Source: Pelomyxa schiedti (lineage: Eukaryota; Evosea; Pelobiontida; Pelomyxidae). From it: a stretch of DNA of 64,000 nt. Position 1 is the stretch's first letter; every line of letters starts with the position of its first letter. Below are positions 10,641-22,647 of this stretch, piece after piece. The notes under the pieces are model-generated. The model was given only the letters and a program-made list of their open reading frames with translations, did no database searches and was not told the DNA's origin. Position numbers and translations under genes: made by a program. Where the stretch lies: positions 62,001 to 126,000 of the forward strand of contig JAHLWZ010000805.1 in assembly GCA_020536535.1 (NCBI GenBank), written 5' to 3'.

Positions 10641-13564
10641 TTACTCTATTCCTTGCATGCGGTTGGATTCTGCAGACTGGCGCTTCTCCAGTACCAGTTG
10701 TAGTGATTTTCGTGTTTGCAAAAATGTGCTTTCTATGACACAGGCCTCTGATTCCAGGAAGGCCGTGCAGGCTGTGAGCTCTTCTCTGTTTGGCTCTGTG
10801 TGGCTGTCACAAAAGTGCAGAGCCTGACACACCATGCTGATTGGTAGGGTTGGGTTGTATGACTTGCATAGGATGAGGAGAGTTTGTGATCGCATGTGTG
10901 GTATCATTTGGTTCATGAGGTATTTCCCGTGGTTGGGCACGGTACCTAAAAGCCTGGGGGTGGAGTTCATTTAGATGACTAGTAAATTAAGTGATAGAAT
11001 GCACCCAAAGTACCTAAAAAACAGGCAGTAGTCATTCAGATTAACAGCTGAGACAACGGACAGTGCGTGAACAACAGCGGGGGCTGACATCAACTGAGGT
11101 GAAAGGTCGGCTATAACCTTGGTCATATCTGTGTATCACTAAGTCAAGGATATAAGGAATGTAAGGCAAACCAGTGGAGGATCTTCTTGAAGCGGTGAAG
11201 AGAACTCGGTAAGCAGCGAACTCCGCTTCATGCTGGCAATGACTAGCATGGACTTGATAGAGGTCAACAAGTTGCATCTGACACTGGTTGAACTCTCCCC
11301 AGTCATTCTGTGGGTGAAAAAAGTTAGATGACTTTTCTTTGCTCTTTGCTACTAACATTTTTCATGGCCAGTCTTGCATGAAGTTCATATACTTTGACGG
11401 TGAATACATTTTGAATATGTTGGACCATCAAGTCCTGTCTGATGCACTTCAGTTGCTCACATATGTAGGTGTAGTCAGGTGTGGAATGTGCGGGTGTTGC
11501 TGTAGATGCTGTTGTGTGGGCAGCGGCTGTTGTGGCAGCACTCCGAAGTTTTTGGAGAATCATTTTAAAGGATTGCTTGAGAACTCCCTCTGGTCGCACA
11601 GATGCGGGGTCAATGTCCTGTAAAGAAATTCACAACTTGTACTTGACATATTACATTATTTTCCAGTTTTATTATTAGTTAGGAGGGGGGAGGATATGTG
11701 GAGTGTAACTGAAGTTGTTCTCAGGTACTGTTTTTCTAAAGACTGTGATGTCCCAACAACCACAGGTGCCTCAGTTACATCATCAAACCCTACCACACCA
11801 CTGGAACTACCACCCCACCCACTTCTATCAATTTGAATTGATGGATGTTTGTCGATATAGAAGCCATTGAATCTGTCTTTGATCTTTGAGGCTGTTGTTG
11901 TTGGTGAATTCTCGGGGTCTGGGTCATCAAAGCCAAACCTCAATTTTCTTTTTTTTCGGCGCTCGGTTTCTTCTGGTGTTTCCCTAAGTTGGCTTAGAAA
12001 AAAAATCTCCTCTGTTGCTGTGAGGCTTACCATTTTTTCTTTTTCGGTTTATCAATTTTATCTTGTTTGGCCAGCTTCTGAAAGGGTTTCATCCCTTTTC
12101 TGCTGAGAAAAGTTTCAATCTTGCTAGGGGAAGGTGATGGCGAAGATGGAGTTGAAGTGGCGGCATCCTGGGAATCAGTTGATTTGGTGCTCCCCGCTTT
12201 CCTACACATTCTTAGTAACCTTTTCCTCAATAAGAATGGTACACACAGTGTAGGTGTAGGCTCTTTGTCCCAATCGCGGGTCCACATGATTTTTTTTGTC
12301 AGAGCATCGGTAATAATGTGTTTGAGCTGAATTTCTGTTTCATTTCGTTGTTCATCAGTAGAACAGGCCTGTTCCAAAGTTAGGAGAATATGGGGAGGCC
12401 TGCAGCCAACCTGGAAACAACGTTCAACGAAAGCACGAAGTTTTGGAGGGAAGTGTTGTGAATCTTCCTTGCTTTCAGTATTTGCTGGTTTTTCTTTTTC
12501 TTTGTCTTTGTCTGGCTTAATCTTTGGTGTTATTGCCACCCTCATCCTGAAGCCCTTTAATAGTAAGGAAAGGCATAAACAAGAAAAAAAAGTCAGATAC
12601 TCACGCAGCCTTGTGTTTTTGCTCAAGTAGCTGTAGTTGGATGGGTGTTAGCTGTGTGTTAGGTTGCTGTAAAACCATCCTAATTGTTTGTTGAGAGAAT
12701 ACATAAGCAAAAGGTGAACCCATACTGGTAATATGGCGAACTTCCGTATGCCCTGATAGAAAAAATAAGAACTAGGGGTTTGTGTTTGGGAAAAAAGAAG
12801 AGGGACCTACTGGTAATAATACGCTTGGAGGGATGCTGTGGCTTGCGCTGGAAACTGTTGTGATCGAGATGCCTGAGATACATCAGGTGTTGCAGGTTGT
12901 GTAACTATTGCAGGTGCGGCAGGAGAAGTATTAGGAAGAGTACTTGGGGAAGGTGTTGTCACATTCTGCGCGGCGTTGGTAGGTGTAGTTACTGCAGGCG
13001 TAGGAGTGGTGGTTTCGCCGCCGGGGGGTGTTTCAGCCGGGGTACCCGTCGAAGCGGCCGGCGTAGGTGATGGCGTGGATGATGTGTGCGTGGTACTAGT
13101 ACTACTACTAGCCGTAGTCGCTTGCTGCGCAGCAGCCCCCCTGCACATACACAGACAAAAGAAATTAGAAAGGTAATATACATGAATAGTGACGAGAGAA
13201 CCAAGGCCAGCCGACCATGGGCTGCTGCTGCTGCGAAACCGCGGCCGCCTGCTGCCCATAGTACCAATTATAGTACGCCGCGTACTGCTGCTGTTGCTGC
13301 TGCTGATACTGCAGTTGCTGCTGGTACTGCGCCGCCATCGCGGCCGTCGCGGGGCTCGCCGTGGGCGACTGGGCCGGCGAGAGAGGCGCCGCCGTGCTCG
13401 TGGCAGGAGATGTCGCAGCCGCAGTCGCCGGCGCCGCTGCGGGGGTCACTCCCTGCACCATTGGTCTCTGTTGCTGTTGCTGCTGTTGTGCGTAGGCTGC
13501 CCAGTACATGTTTTGTTGTTGCTGTTGAAACTGTTGCTGTTGTTGTTGTAGCTGGAGCTGCTGT

Positions 13565-13596
<32 letters not shown>

Positions 13597-13737
13597 TTGC
13601 TGTTGTTGTTGTTGGAGCTGTTGGGCGAAACCGTACCGAGAGGTGGTGGTGCCTATCGTGAAAGAAACACGGGTGGGTGGTGGTGGTTGCTGCGCGACGG
13701 GTGCCGCGGCAGCCGAAGTTGTCGCCACAGGTTGCAT
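10641..13737 (-). CDS. LENG8: LENG8/THP3-type SAC3-domain protein
   Basis: Homologue of LENG8 (animals) and THP3 (yeast), SAC3/GANP-family nuclear proteins in mRNA processing and export. The ATG is at 13737 ([12 protein letters not shown]). The N-terminal third is Gln-rich with a long poly-Q run and Tyr/Trp/Gln motifs (YYNWYYGQQ), as in LENG8. The middle has [11 protein letters not shown], then [15 protein letters not shown], the counterpart of the conserved YVERCF and DW-x-REPLP blocks, then a Lys/Ser-rich segment and [10 protein letters not shown]. The SAC3 domain reads [49 protein letters not shown] and [13 protein letters not shown], and the last exon covers FRLLGTVP to NRMQGIE. The gene has about nine exons. 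Its length and block order match the family well. Confidence 0.88.
13528..13620. repeat. CAG/CAA (poly-Gln) tract in the SAC3 protein
   Basis: An almost pure CTG/TTG run (CAG/CAA on the coding strand) encodes more than 25 glutamines in the N-terminus of the LENG8-like protein. Mixed codons suggest it is moderately stable. Confidence 0.85.
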
Positions 13738-13750
13738 CACTTTGTATTGT

Positions 13751-14987
13751 ATGTTTTGTTTTTTTTTCTTTTCTTTTCTTTCTTTTTCTTCTGATCTACA
13801 AGTAGATCAGCGGTTCTTTGGACCGACCGTACTCGTGGGCGCAGAGTACATGGTAAGGGTGGCACTTGCAGGTTCTGGCAGTGTCCGAGACTGCAAGGAT
13901 GTAGATCCTGTTGATCACAATAACGAAAAAGGCAGGACCAAAGAAAAAAACGGTACAGGCTTTAAAAGCGACACCATCAGAAATGCGTCACTTGCATATG
14001 TTGGGGACAGTTGTTGGGAGGGATGTTGATGTAAACGTAGTAGTAGCGAAGACTCTGTGACGTAGGAACAACAGTGTTATGGCAATTAACATTACTGAAT
14101 CGTTGATCAAGTATCAACGTTCTTGCAATGAGAGATCCAGCTAACAATTTACAGGTATTTATGACATGTCCTTTCTTTCTTTTTTTTTTATGATGAAGGA
14201 CATGGAATACAGGAGTTGGGATATAACTGTAGTTTCATCCAGTGTTTCTAAGGTCTAAACGTGCAGTTCCCATTGGCAATGTACTAACAAATCTTTAGAA
14301 TCCCCGATTTTTTCCCTTCTCAACTGTACCCCTCCAGCCAGCATTGTCCTGTGGCAAATACGTACACATTTTATTGGCAAACCTGGATTTATGGTACCCG
14401 TACTCCATAACTGGCGCCAAATGGGAGGTTCTTGTCACTACACAGTGTTGTGGGAGGTAGAGAGACTGCCCTCTACTGCACCACTTGACAAAACACTGAC
14501 GTTAGATAGTCAGTGTTTTAGTGTGTAGGCTTCAGGGAATGTAAGCAGTGATGGAAAGACTTTTGTTGTGTAAACGAATTTAAGAAATGCCCAGTTGTGG
14601 GCTTACCCCCTCCTCACACACCCTCTCTCACTCTCAACACTTGATGGAAGAAAACAAAGACCCAGCGTTGCAACACCAAGTTTTTTCCCCAATCAAAAAC
14701 TTTTTTAGTCTGTTCATGAACCCCAGCTTCTGAGCCCTGCCCCTTCCTTCTTGAGAGGAGTTGTAGCGAGGGTGTGGTGAAGTGCTGGCGCTGCTGCCAG
14801 TGATCCACCCACAATCACATGCGTGCAACCACCCTCCTCCGTGGTTTTGCGATAAAGTAGCCAAAAACAATATTTTTAACAGGCTTCTGCATCGGTACAG
14901 ACACCAGAACAGTACTGAACAACGTAGCCAGTCTCAAGAAACCGGGTGACTTGTTGTTGTCCAGCTGGTTCCCTGTGTTTTGGTAAG
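13751..14987 (+). CDS. Possible multi-exon gene, unidentified
   Basis: This 1.2-kb stretch between two minus-strand genes is not clearly coding, but several open segments look protein-like on the + strand. They are QRFFGPTVLVGAEYMVRVAL and neighbours near 13810-13890, DVDVNVVVAKTL near 14020-14060, VPLQPALSCGKYVHILLANL near 14320-14390 followed by LWYPYSITGAKWEVLV, and TDTRTVLNNVASLKKPGDLL near 14895-14955 ending WFPVFW and TAA at 14985. Acceptor-like TTTAG/ACAG sites precede several of them. The alternating hydrophobic pattern suggests beta-sandwich structure. I could not build a full frame, and the start is unknown; an ATG at 13751 is only one option. A non-coding intergenic region is the alternative. 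Confidence 0.3.
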
Positions 14988-15064
14988 AATCGCACCAGCT
15001 CACTATTATTTGTAGTAGTAGTAGTAGTTCTTGTTTTTTATCTTAAGAAACTTTCGTCTACTAT

Positions 15065-18000
15065 TTACACCATGTGAGGAGGAACTAGGACATACTGTTG
15101 TGGGCACATATGCACCATAGGGGCATCCTTATCCGCTGGAGCACTGACATCTGGCAGAGCCGGGACATCCTCATACTTCCATTCCACCATCCAGACACCA
15201 TTGTCCGGGGGAGGACAACAAGTGGGACGGGCCTCAGCCAACGGCCACACATCCCGATAAGCCGGATATATCAGGGTTGCATTGAGGGAACGGGCGTAGA
15301 AGTGGGTTGCATGGTTGCAGACAACTGGGTCATCAATGGCGGCTGAGGGAGTGAGGGAGGAAGGATGGAAGGAAGACGGGTTGTAATGGGATGGATAATG
15401 CGTGTTGTAAGTGTGGAGAAAGTTTACCTTGAATGAGGATAGGCTTATCCAGAGTATTCAGCCATCCTCCAACTTCGCCAGCATCCCAAATGATCTGGAG
15501 AGCATTAGCACTAAAAGAAAAAAACGTGAGAGAACCTGAAACACACTAAGCATAAGGCGTATGTCCCGTTGATCATAAAACAAGAAATTGATCATTATGG
15601 TATTGAAAATTTTGAACATTGAACTTCTTGGCAGTATAAGAGCAAATGGGGACCCTGCTACATTCGTAATTCCATGGTCCAACATGTCAGAAAGGGCAAT
15701 ATATGCTCCCCCAAGAATTCCACCTTCAGAATTTCCTTGAAAAGGTGTTAAAGTTTTGTGGAATTGGAAGAGTAAACCATAAAACCCAAATGCTGTTGGG
15801 TCAATTAAGGATTCCTCTGACACCTAATACCCAAACCCTAAACAATGCGTAAAGCTACATATTGAAGCATACTTGCAGTTCAGGTTCCCGAAGCATCTAT
15901 ATAATGTAAAGAAAAAAGGTATGGGGAAGATGCAGAATTGTGCAAACCTGATTTGTCATTAAATGGGTCATGAGGTTGGCATTTATAAAGGCTTGTTGTG
16001 TGCATTCAACAATGGAAACAAAATTGTCGGGATCGTTGAAGAGTATGTTCGAAAATACTAATAGATCAAGTCTTGAGAACCCATACCAGTCAACTGCATA
16101 TGTTATCCACTGATTTCTGATGTCGGTGGGCATGTTTATCAGTAGCAAAAGAAATACTTGTAAGCAAGATCTCTAATCCAAGACGCCTGAATTTCCGATC
16201 GATCCACTATTAGATGTTAGTACAATAAATTGAAAAAGGAGTATACTTAGCATGCTGTGGCCATATTGCATGATAAAGGATGGAGAAGGATTAAGAAGAA
16301 TACTGCAAGGCACTTCAATAAGGAATTGCACTTTTAGAGTTTCCCCTAGTGTCTGAATTGTCTGCTCACCAGGTCTGGAAATTAATCTTCCTCCACGATT
16401 TTTGGTAACAAACTTTGGTGCCTCAAAGAAACCTTTGGATAACCAGTTAACATTCAGTGCCTTGAAAGTGGATGTAGACCCCATATAGATTTTCCAATGT
16501 TTGACACGTTCGATTTGCACTCAGAGTTGTCGACACGTTCGATCGTGTATTGAAGAGAAGAATACAATGTTGCAGACTCTTGCAGCATTAGTTTTGCTCT
16601 TCCAAGACTATAGTCCTCACTGATCTATACTGGTGTTAGGGTTTCCAGCATCACTCAAGGCTATTATCGTACTGTTACAAAGTCCCAGGCAAGGAGTACT
16701 TCGTCGTCTGTCCACCCATCATCGTGCAAGAAAGCGAGAACCTGTGAATTCAGGTACTCCCACTCATCCCCAGTTTGATTTGTCATCACAGAATTGAAAT
16801 GGGGGGATCTCAGAATTTGCTCACCAGAATTAGAAATCAGGCCGCGAATCCCCATCACATACCTGGAGTTTTTTATTTATTGTATGGTGCTAAAAGAGTG
16901 GACACCTTGTTCCATGACTAAGGGCTTGTGCAGGTTGAATGATAAGTAGCGGATGCTCCTCATCCATTCCATCAAGTTCAACCCAATGTGCAACTCTCTT
17001 TCGAGTTGTTGTGTCTATGAGTACAGTTGTAGCATTGGGGTCAGTGTAATTCTCTGGATTTGCAGCTGTGATTGTCCCATTTGTGGATACATCTTCAAAG
17101 AAGCAAAGCAGAGGACCAGTGGTGGAAAATCCATCCATCTCGTTGAAAACATCAACCCCGATATGACTGAAGTGGAGTGCCTTGAGCAACGGAGTTGATT
17201 TTTCACCCAATGCAAGTTTCCATCCACTAGGTGTAGTGTTGTCAAGTTTCATGTAAAATGTTGATGGAAACGGGAGCATGCAGACCCCAGGATCATTTTC
17301 ATTGCATGTTGCGTAACAGTCAGGGTCTTGGTCCGAACATTTCCCGTGATCAGTGAACATCCCAATGACTGGCCCAGCAGTCACAATGATGACTGTACAT
17401 ACTAAAGCCACAGCAAAAAGTATAAAAATAACAATCACACAGCAGTGTAGCCGGGAGTAGGTTTTACAACACTTGTGTCTACACTTCTGGCAACGAGTAG
17501 TTTCTTTATTGTGATCGGGTTCCTCAAGGTGAATTTTGGAAAGAGTGCAAGAAAACGCACATGCCACAATGCACATGGTTATTGCAACAAACTGAACAAC
17601 AGCAGCAAAGATGTTGACAGAAAAGGAAGCAATGCAAACTGCATGGAACTCTTTCCAGTCTTCACATACTTGGCCATCGGGCTCCTCTGCGAACCACACA
17701 GATATGCCCATGGAGATGATAGCAAAAGCAGAAGACAGTAGTATATCAAACAATCCCCAAATTGCTGAAACTGCTACAGTGCAAGGTGATACATGAGGAG
17801 ATAAGAAAACAGGGGACTTTGGAGCATTGTCATCCATATCATAGCTAGCATCATTTGCCCCAGGAAATTCCTCAGCCAGTCTCTGGAATCCAGCATTTTT
17901 GGAATTTGCCCTTTTCAGTCGCTGCCTTTTCTCGATCTCCTTCTCGGAATCCCCCGGCTGCCTTTGGGTGACACGGGTGGGACTAGATGTGGCCAGAGCG

Positions 18001-18352
18001 ACGCTCCCATTGACAGTCATTGAGATTACACCCAAAAATCCAGGTATACATGCGACCCACACACGGCCCGTGACGAACCAAGTTATGAAAGCCACAAGAA
18101 GGCCTCGACTGAGACCCACAATTGAGGCGATGGTGTGCATTATCGTGTTGACTGCAAATACCGGACCCAGTTTCATCCGGCTCTTTCTGTTTGGTTTCCC
18201 CACCCCCAAAGCATCGTGTTTCCAGTTATTCGGCGCCGAGAGGACGAAAAAAAAAAATAAAAGTGAAGAACAAAGTATGGGAGGAATTACGTGGCGCCAT
18301 TGGGAAGAAGTGGGAAGTCGACATCGTCAGAGGCGGAAGGAGATGCCTTCAT
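15065..18352 (-). CDS. Membrane-anchored alpha/beta-hydrolase-like protein
   Basis: A large multi-exon protein. A first exon at ATG 18352 (MKASPSASDDVDFPLLPNGA) splices across an intron to KSRMKLGPVFAVNT; the main exon (about 18190-16900) contains two early hydrophobic helices and two or three more (ISVWFAEEP region, FSVNIFAAVVQFVAI, LHCCVIVIFILFAVALVCTV). Then a Cys-bearing ectodomain-like part leads into GFSTTGPLLCFFEDV, VLIDTTTRKRVAHWVELD, LLIIQPAQALSHGTRYVMGI and LLAWDFVTV. Later exons give ILLNPSPSFIMQYGHSML, FNDPDNFVSIVECTQQAF and GNSEGGILGGAYIALSDM, the last matching a G-x-S-x-G nucleophile elbow, followed by LILPRSSMF. Similar blocks occur in roughly 600-residue bacterial secreted proteins of unknown function. 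Role and substrate are unknown. The head is divergent from the receptor kinase gene, about 280 bp apart. Confidence 0.6.
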
Positions 18353-18633
18353 CAGTGTGTCGTTCTAGTTTGTTTTGGGGAATACTGTTTTTCATAATAA
18401 TTTTGGTCCTTCGTCGAAGATCTCACTGCAGAAGCACTTCTGATTTCGAAATCCCAGACCACGGGGGTTGGAGTACGCACATCTGTACGTTGAGGATTGT
18501 CCCTGGGCATTGTTGCAACCGCAGTACCTTTTTTCCGGAAACAACCTGCAGGATCCATTAGTTGAAAATCTCGTTGTCCTCCATTGAACACCCAACAAAA
18601 AGAAAAAATAAGTAACCAAAAAAACCATCTTCA

Positions 18634-21600
18634 ATGTTGCTACTGGCTAGCTGTTGGTGTGCCTTCCTCATTATGGGAGACCACGCCGTGTCCCACCGGC
18701 GTACCGCCACGTCTTTATCTCCCGCCTTCCTCAGTCTTTATCTCCTCGCCGCGCTCGTCCTCTCCGTTTCCTTCTCGTCTGCGGCGACCTGCTCCATCGG
18801 CGGGGCGCTTTCCGTGAACGCGACGGTCGGCGACCAATCGACGTCGGCCGCAGTCGCGTGCGGCGTGCCGATCGGCGACTTCGCCGACGGGGTTTCGTCG
18901 GGAATCGCGGTCGGCGACGAAGACGACGGCTCCGTGCTTTTCAGCTGGTACGTCTCGCCCCACGAGTCCTCGGTCTCGGCCTACGGCGTCGTGGACTGTG
19001 ACTTGGCCAGATCTCTTGCCCCGCCGTACAGTGCCACGTGGGTCACAAGCTCGCCGGAATCGCTGGTCGGGCTTACTATTATGGGACTGAATGCCAGCGG
19101 AATAGCGCCGGTCGACGGCTGCGATGACCCCGGAAATTTTACCGTTTCATTCGACTGCTCGGCTGACGTCCTGTTCCAGTTCAAGATAACATTCGCTTTC
19201 ACGGAATTAGATGCAACTGCTACTACCGCTTCTGTTTCCACTTCTTCTTCGTTATCTGATGTAGTTTTTCCTGATGTATCAATCACTACTTTTGTGTTCA
19301 ATTGGCAATGCACAGAGCCAGGCTGCACGACCTACTGTGCCGAACACGGCACTTGCCACTATGCAATGGGTGTGTGTGAATGCAACGAAGGGTGGCTTGG
19401 GGATTCATGTGGTGTGATGTTTGTAAGGGACCCTCCTGGATCAACTTATTGCCCGGACGATTCCATTCAAGTGACCTGGGATATTCCGTGAGTCTTCACC
19501 CTCCTTTTACTATTACATGATGACATAGAACTACTCCTTATTGCATTTTAGGGCTTCTATATATGGGCAAGATGGGGCTGTGAATGGAATGTGGTACGGC
19601 ACAACTTACACAACATCCTATGTATACACGGAAGTGGTTTATTTTATAGGGTGGGGAAGCATAAAAGCTGATGATAGTACACCGGGTTACGGTGAGGAAT
19701 CCACAGGGACAAACTACATGATGGGCTACTATTCTCCTGGGACTGTGCGCCTAAAAATTGGAAGTGACACAACAAGTACATTATATTGGACAGAACTCCT
19801 GGAAATACTTAGCTGGGAGGATTGTGGCTATAATTCGACATGTGGAGATGATACCAGCAACACCTGCGGTGAAGAAAGCGGTTGGGGACAGTGCAATAAC
19901 GGTGTTTGTGAATGCAACAGTGGTCATTACTGGTATGACTGTTCGAGAGGTTGTGACGCAATGACGGTCTTGACGGGCAACAATGGCGTTTTTGAAAGTG
20001 ATTCGAATTACAAGCCACAACGAATGCATTACATCACAGCTGTAGAGTGCTGGTGGGATATTCATCCAACCGAGGATTATGATGACATCGAGTTTGGAAT
20101 TCCTTTGTTTGATCTAGCATTTGATGACTACGTCAACTTCTATGCTGTTGATGAGTACGGAAATTATTCTGAACCTGAAGTTACAATGTATGGAGACAGT
20201 GACATCCAAACTGTAAAAATGACCTCAAAGCGAGTGTTTGTGCAGTTTGTTTCCAACATCCAAAACACTCGTGTTGGTTTCAGCCTAAACTACACCACTA
20301 CTGTAGTCCCTCTCCCTGGGTGGGCGTATTTCTTGATGGCTATGGGAGGAGCAATTGTCATTGCTATAGTTGCTATTATTAGCGCTGTGAGAGTCAGCTA
20401 TGTTATGAAACAAAGACAGATTCGAAGAGAACAAGCACTTAACATGCCACCAGAAATCCTTCCTTACGATAAGGAAGCCGAGATAAAACTCAAGTATATT
20501 GCGCCAGATCCAAATCTTCTGGCCAGCCAGCTGGAAGAATTTGGTGTTCAGCTAGCGAAGTTGTCATTCAATTTTAATTTGGCATCTTCTGACGCTTTCC
20601 CGGTAAACCAAGTTATGAATGAAGACATATGGATAGCAAACCTGGCTACACATAACCTCAAATTCTGTTTCTACATTCCTGAGACGTTAGCAGGAAAGTT
20701 CGCAATAAGGCCAGGGCAAGGTGTAATATCACCTGGTAAAGTTACCGAAATCAAGATCGAATTCACGCTCCTGTACACAACCCACTTCTCGCACTGTATA
20801 AACCTCGAGCTAAGCTTCAAGGATGAATCAATGACTGTTCCTTTCATTCTTGACTTGGAAGGCGCAGTCTCTGACAGACTGGATCCTGAAGAGTTTGAAA
20901 ACTATCAAGTTATGGCTGAAGGAACATATAGGTATCTCAAAACTTATGTAATTGTACCTGATGGAAATACACAGTACTGTCTTCAAAGTTACGTACCGCT
21001 CCCAACCTCTTGCGGTGAAAGTGCTGAAACAGCAAGATGAAGAGGCTAAAAAGAGTTTTGAAAAGGAATGTATGCTGCTGCAACAAATAAGACATCGATA
21101 TATAGTGTCTTTTGTTGGTGCTTCCTGGGTACCAGGTTAATATTCCTCTATTTTCCCAAAGTGACTTGAATATAGGAAAATACAGTATTTGCACTGAACT
21201 TCTAGAGAAGGGCTCGATTAAGAAGTTCCTTCATGATGAAAAGAATGTTGTATCATATCCTCTTATCCTAAAATTTGCAAGCAATGTTGCCGAGGCCATG
21301 GCCTACCTTCACAGCAATAAAATTCTGTATAGTACGTCTCTACTGACAACATTTATCCACAATTCTAACGCGAACTCAGGAGACTTGAAATGCGCCAATA
21401 TACTTCTTGTTTCAACAGCAATAAATGCTCCCGTTAACTGCAAACTGACAGGTAGACTAGTTTAAAATTTGAATTTTCCTAATTTGGCCAAGATTTTGGC
21501 ACATCCCGAGCTGTCGACGATGCAGATACCCCTGCAAATCACACACATGGTTTGGGAACTCCCATTTTTATGGTTGAACATCTCCTCTAAGCTTGGTGGG

Positions 21601-22300
21601 TACTAAATTAAAAAAAAAGGCACCAGAAATGTTGGCAGCTGATATGTACTCTTCTAAAGCTGATGTATTCAGTTATGGAGTGGTTCTTTGGGAAATGTTA
21701 TGCAGGCAGACCCCATGGGCAGATGTGAGTGTGTTTGAGTTTCCTGACATGGTTAAGTCGGGAAGACGCCTTCCAATTCCATCAAATTGTCCACCTGGCT
21801 TATCAAAACTTATGACACAGTGCTGGGAACATGACCCGGCTCAGCGGCCAGACTTTGTAACCATAGCCAGTGACATCAGTGCTCTCTGCACTACAGAAAT
21901 CAAGACCGAAGAAGACGAATACAGCCCCGCAGCATACAAAGATAAAGGTGGTCACCTGACAGCCCGCGGCTTGTCCATGCGAGCCAAAACTATGACAGCT
22001 CGCTCTACACCAAGAACAAGGCCTGGAACCATGACATCAAGCGGGACAAACAGAACCAACAGCTCACAAGGTTCACAGCTGGATTCAGCAGCCCGCAAGG
22101 CCGAAATGGAAAAGCAAGTGGAGGATGATGCATCCAAGTTTAAGCACATTGACCTTCAGAGACAGGGCAAGACACTGGCACTCTACAAGCCGTCAAGTGG
22201 AACAGCAACAAGTGTGGGGAGTGTATCAGGTGCTAGTAATGGAAGCACAACTCTATCTGACAAAAGCAAAACTGAAAATTCTCTTTCCAGCAACAACTAA
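18634..22300 (+). CDS. Receptor-type TKL protein kinase, paralogue 1
   Basis: Type I receptor-like kinase. A long hydrophobic signal sequence precedes SSAATCSIGG; a second in-frame ATG at 18673 is an alternative start. The ectodomain has a beta-rich N-terminal part, an EGF-like unit (CAEHGTCHYAMGVCECNEGW), a second Cys-rich EGF-like unit (CNNGVCECNSGHYWYDC) and a CUB-like segment. The membrane helix is near 20320-20390 (YFLMAMGGAIVIAIVAIISA). The cytosolic part opens with an MSP/ASH-like beta-sandwich, then the kinase: GTYSTVFKV, AVKVLK, a spliced RDLKCANILL (catalytic Asp restored across an intron), DFGTSRA, MAPEML, ADVFSYGVVLWEM and RPDF. All catalytic motifs are present, so it should be active. 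A Ser/Thr-rich tail of about 135 residues follows. The next gene is its tandem paralogue. Confidence 0.85.
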
Positions 22301-22647
22301 CACAACAGCAACTTTGTCAATCCCACCAGAAAACAAGACACCCACCAGAAAAAGTCAAAACAGAATTGTACAGTTTATCCCTTGTCGATTTTTTTTGGAT
22401 TTCTTTTGCAACATCAACTTCTCGGCTACCTGTTAAAGTGTGCATCAAGGTTCTTAAACGGAAATGAAAAGAATACCCCTTGCGCTACCGATTTTCCTTG
22501 CGGTGAACTCTTACTGTGAAACTCTTTTTTTCGTTTTCCGAACTTGACAAGTGAGCGGTACAAAGCTCGCGCCGCGAAACCCCTTCCTGCCCAACACCAA
22601 CACCGACACCTACACAGGCATTGTGGGACGATAAAAACCCACCCATC

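Noticed and set aside
21340-21400. Apparent loss of the catalytic HRD-type Asp region in kinase 1 (reads SGDLK)
   Set aside because: The break is an intron; splicing from CTGTATA to GAGACTTG restores RDLKCANILL. The same holds for paralogue 2.
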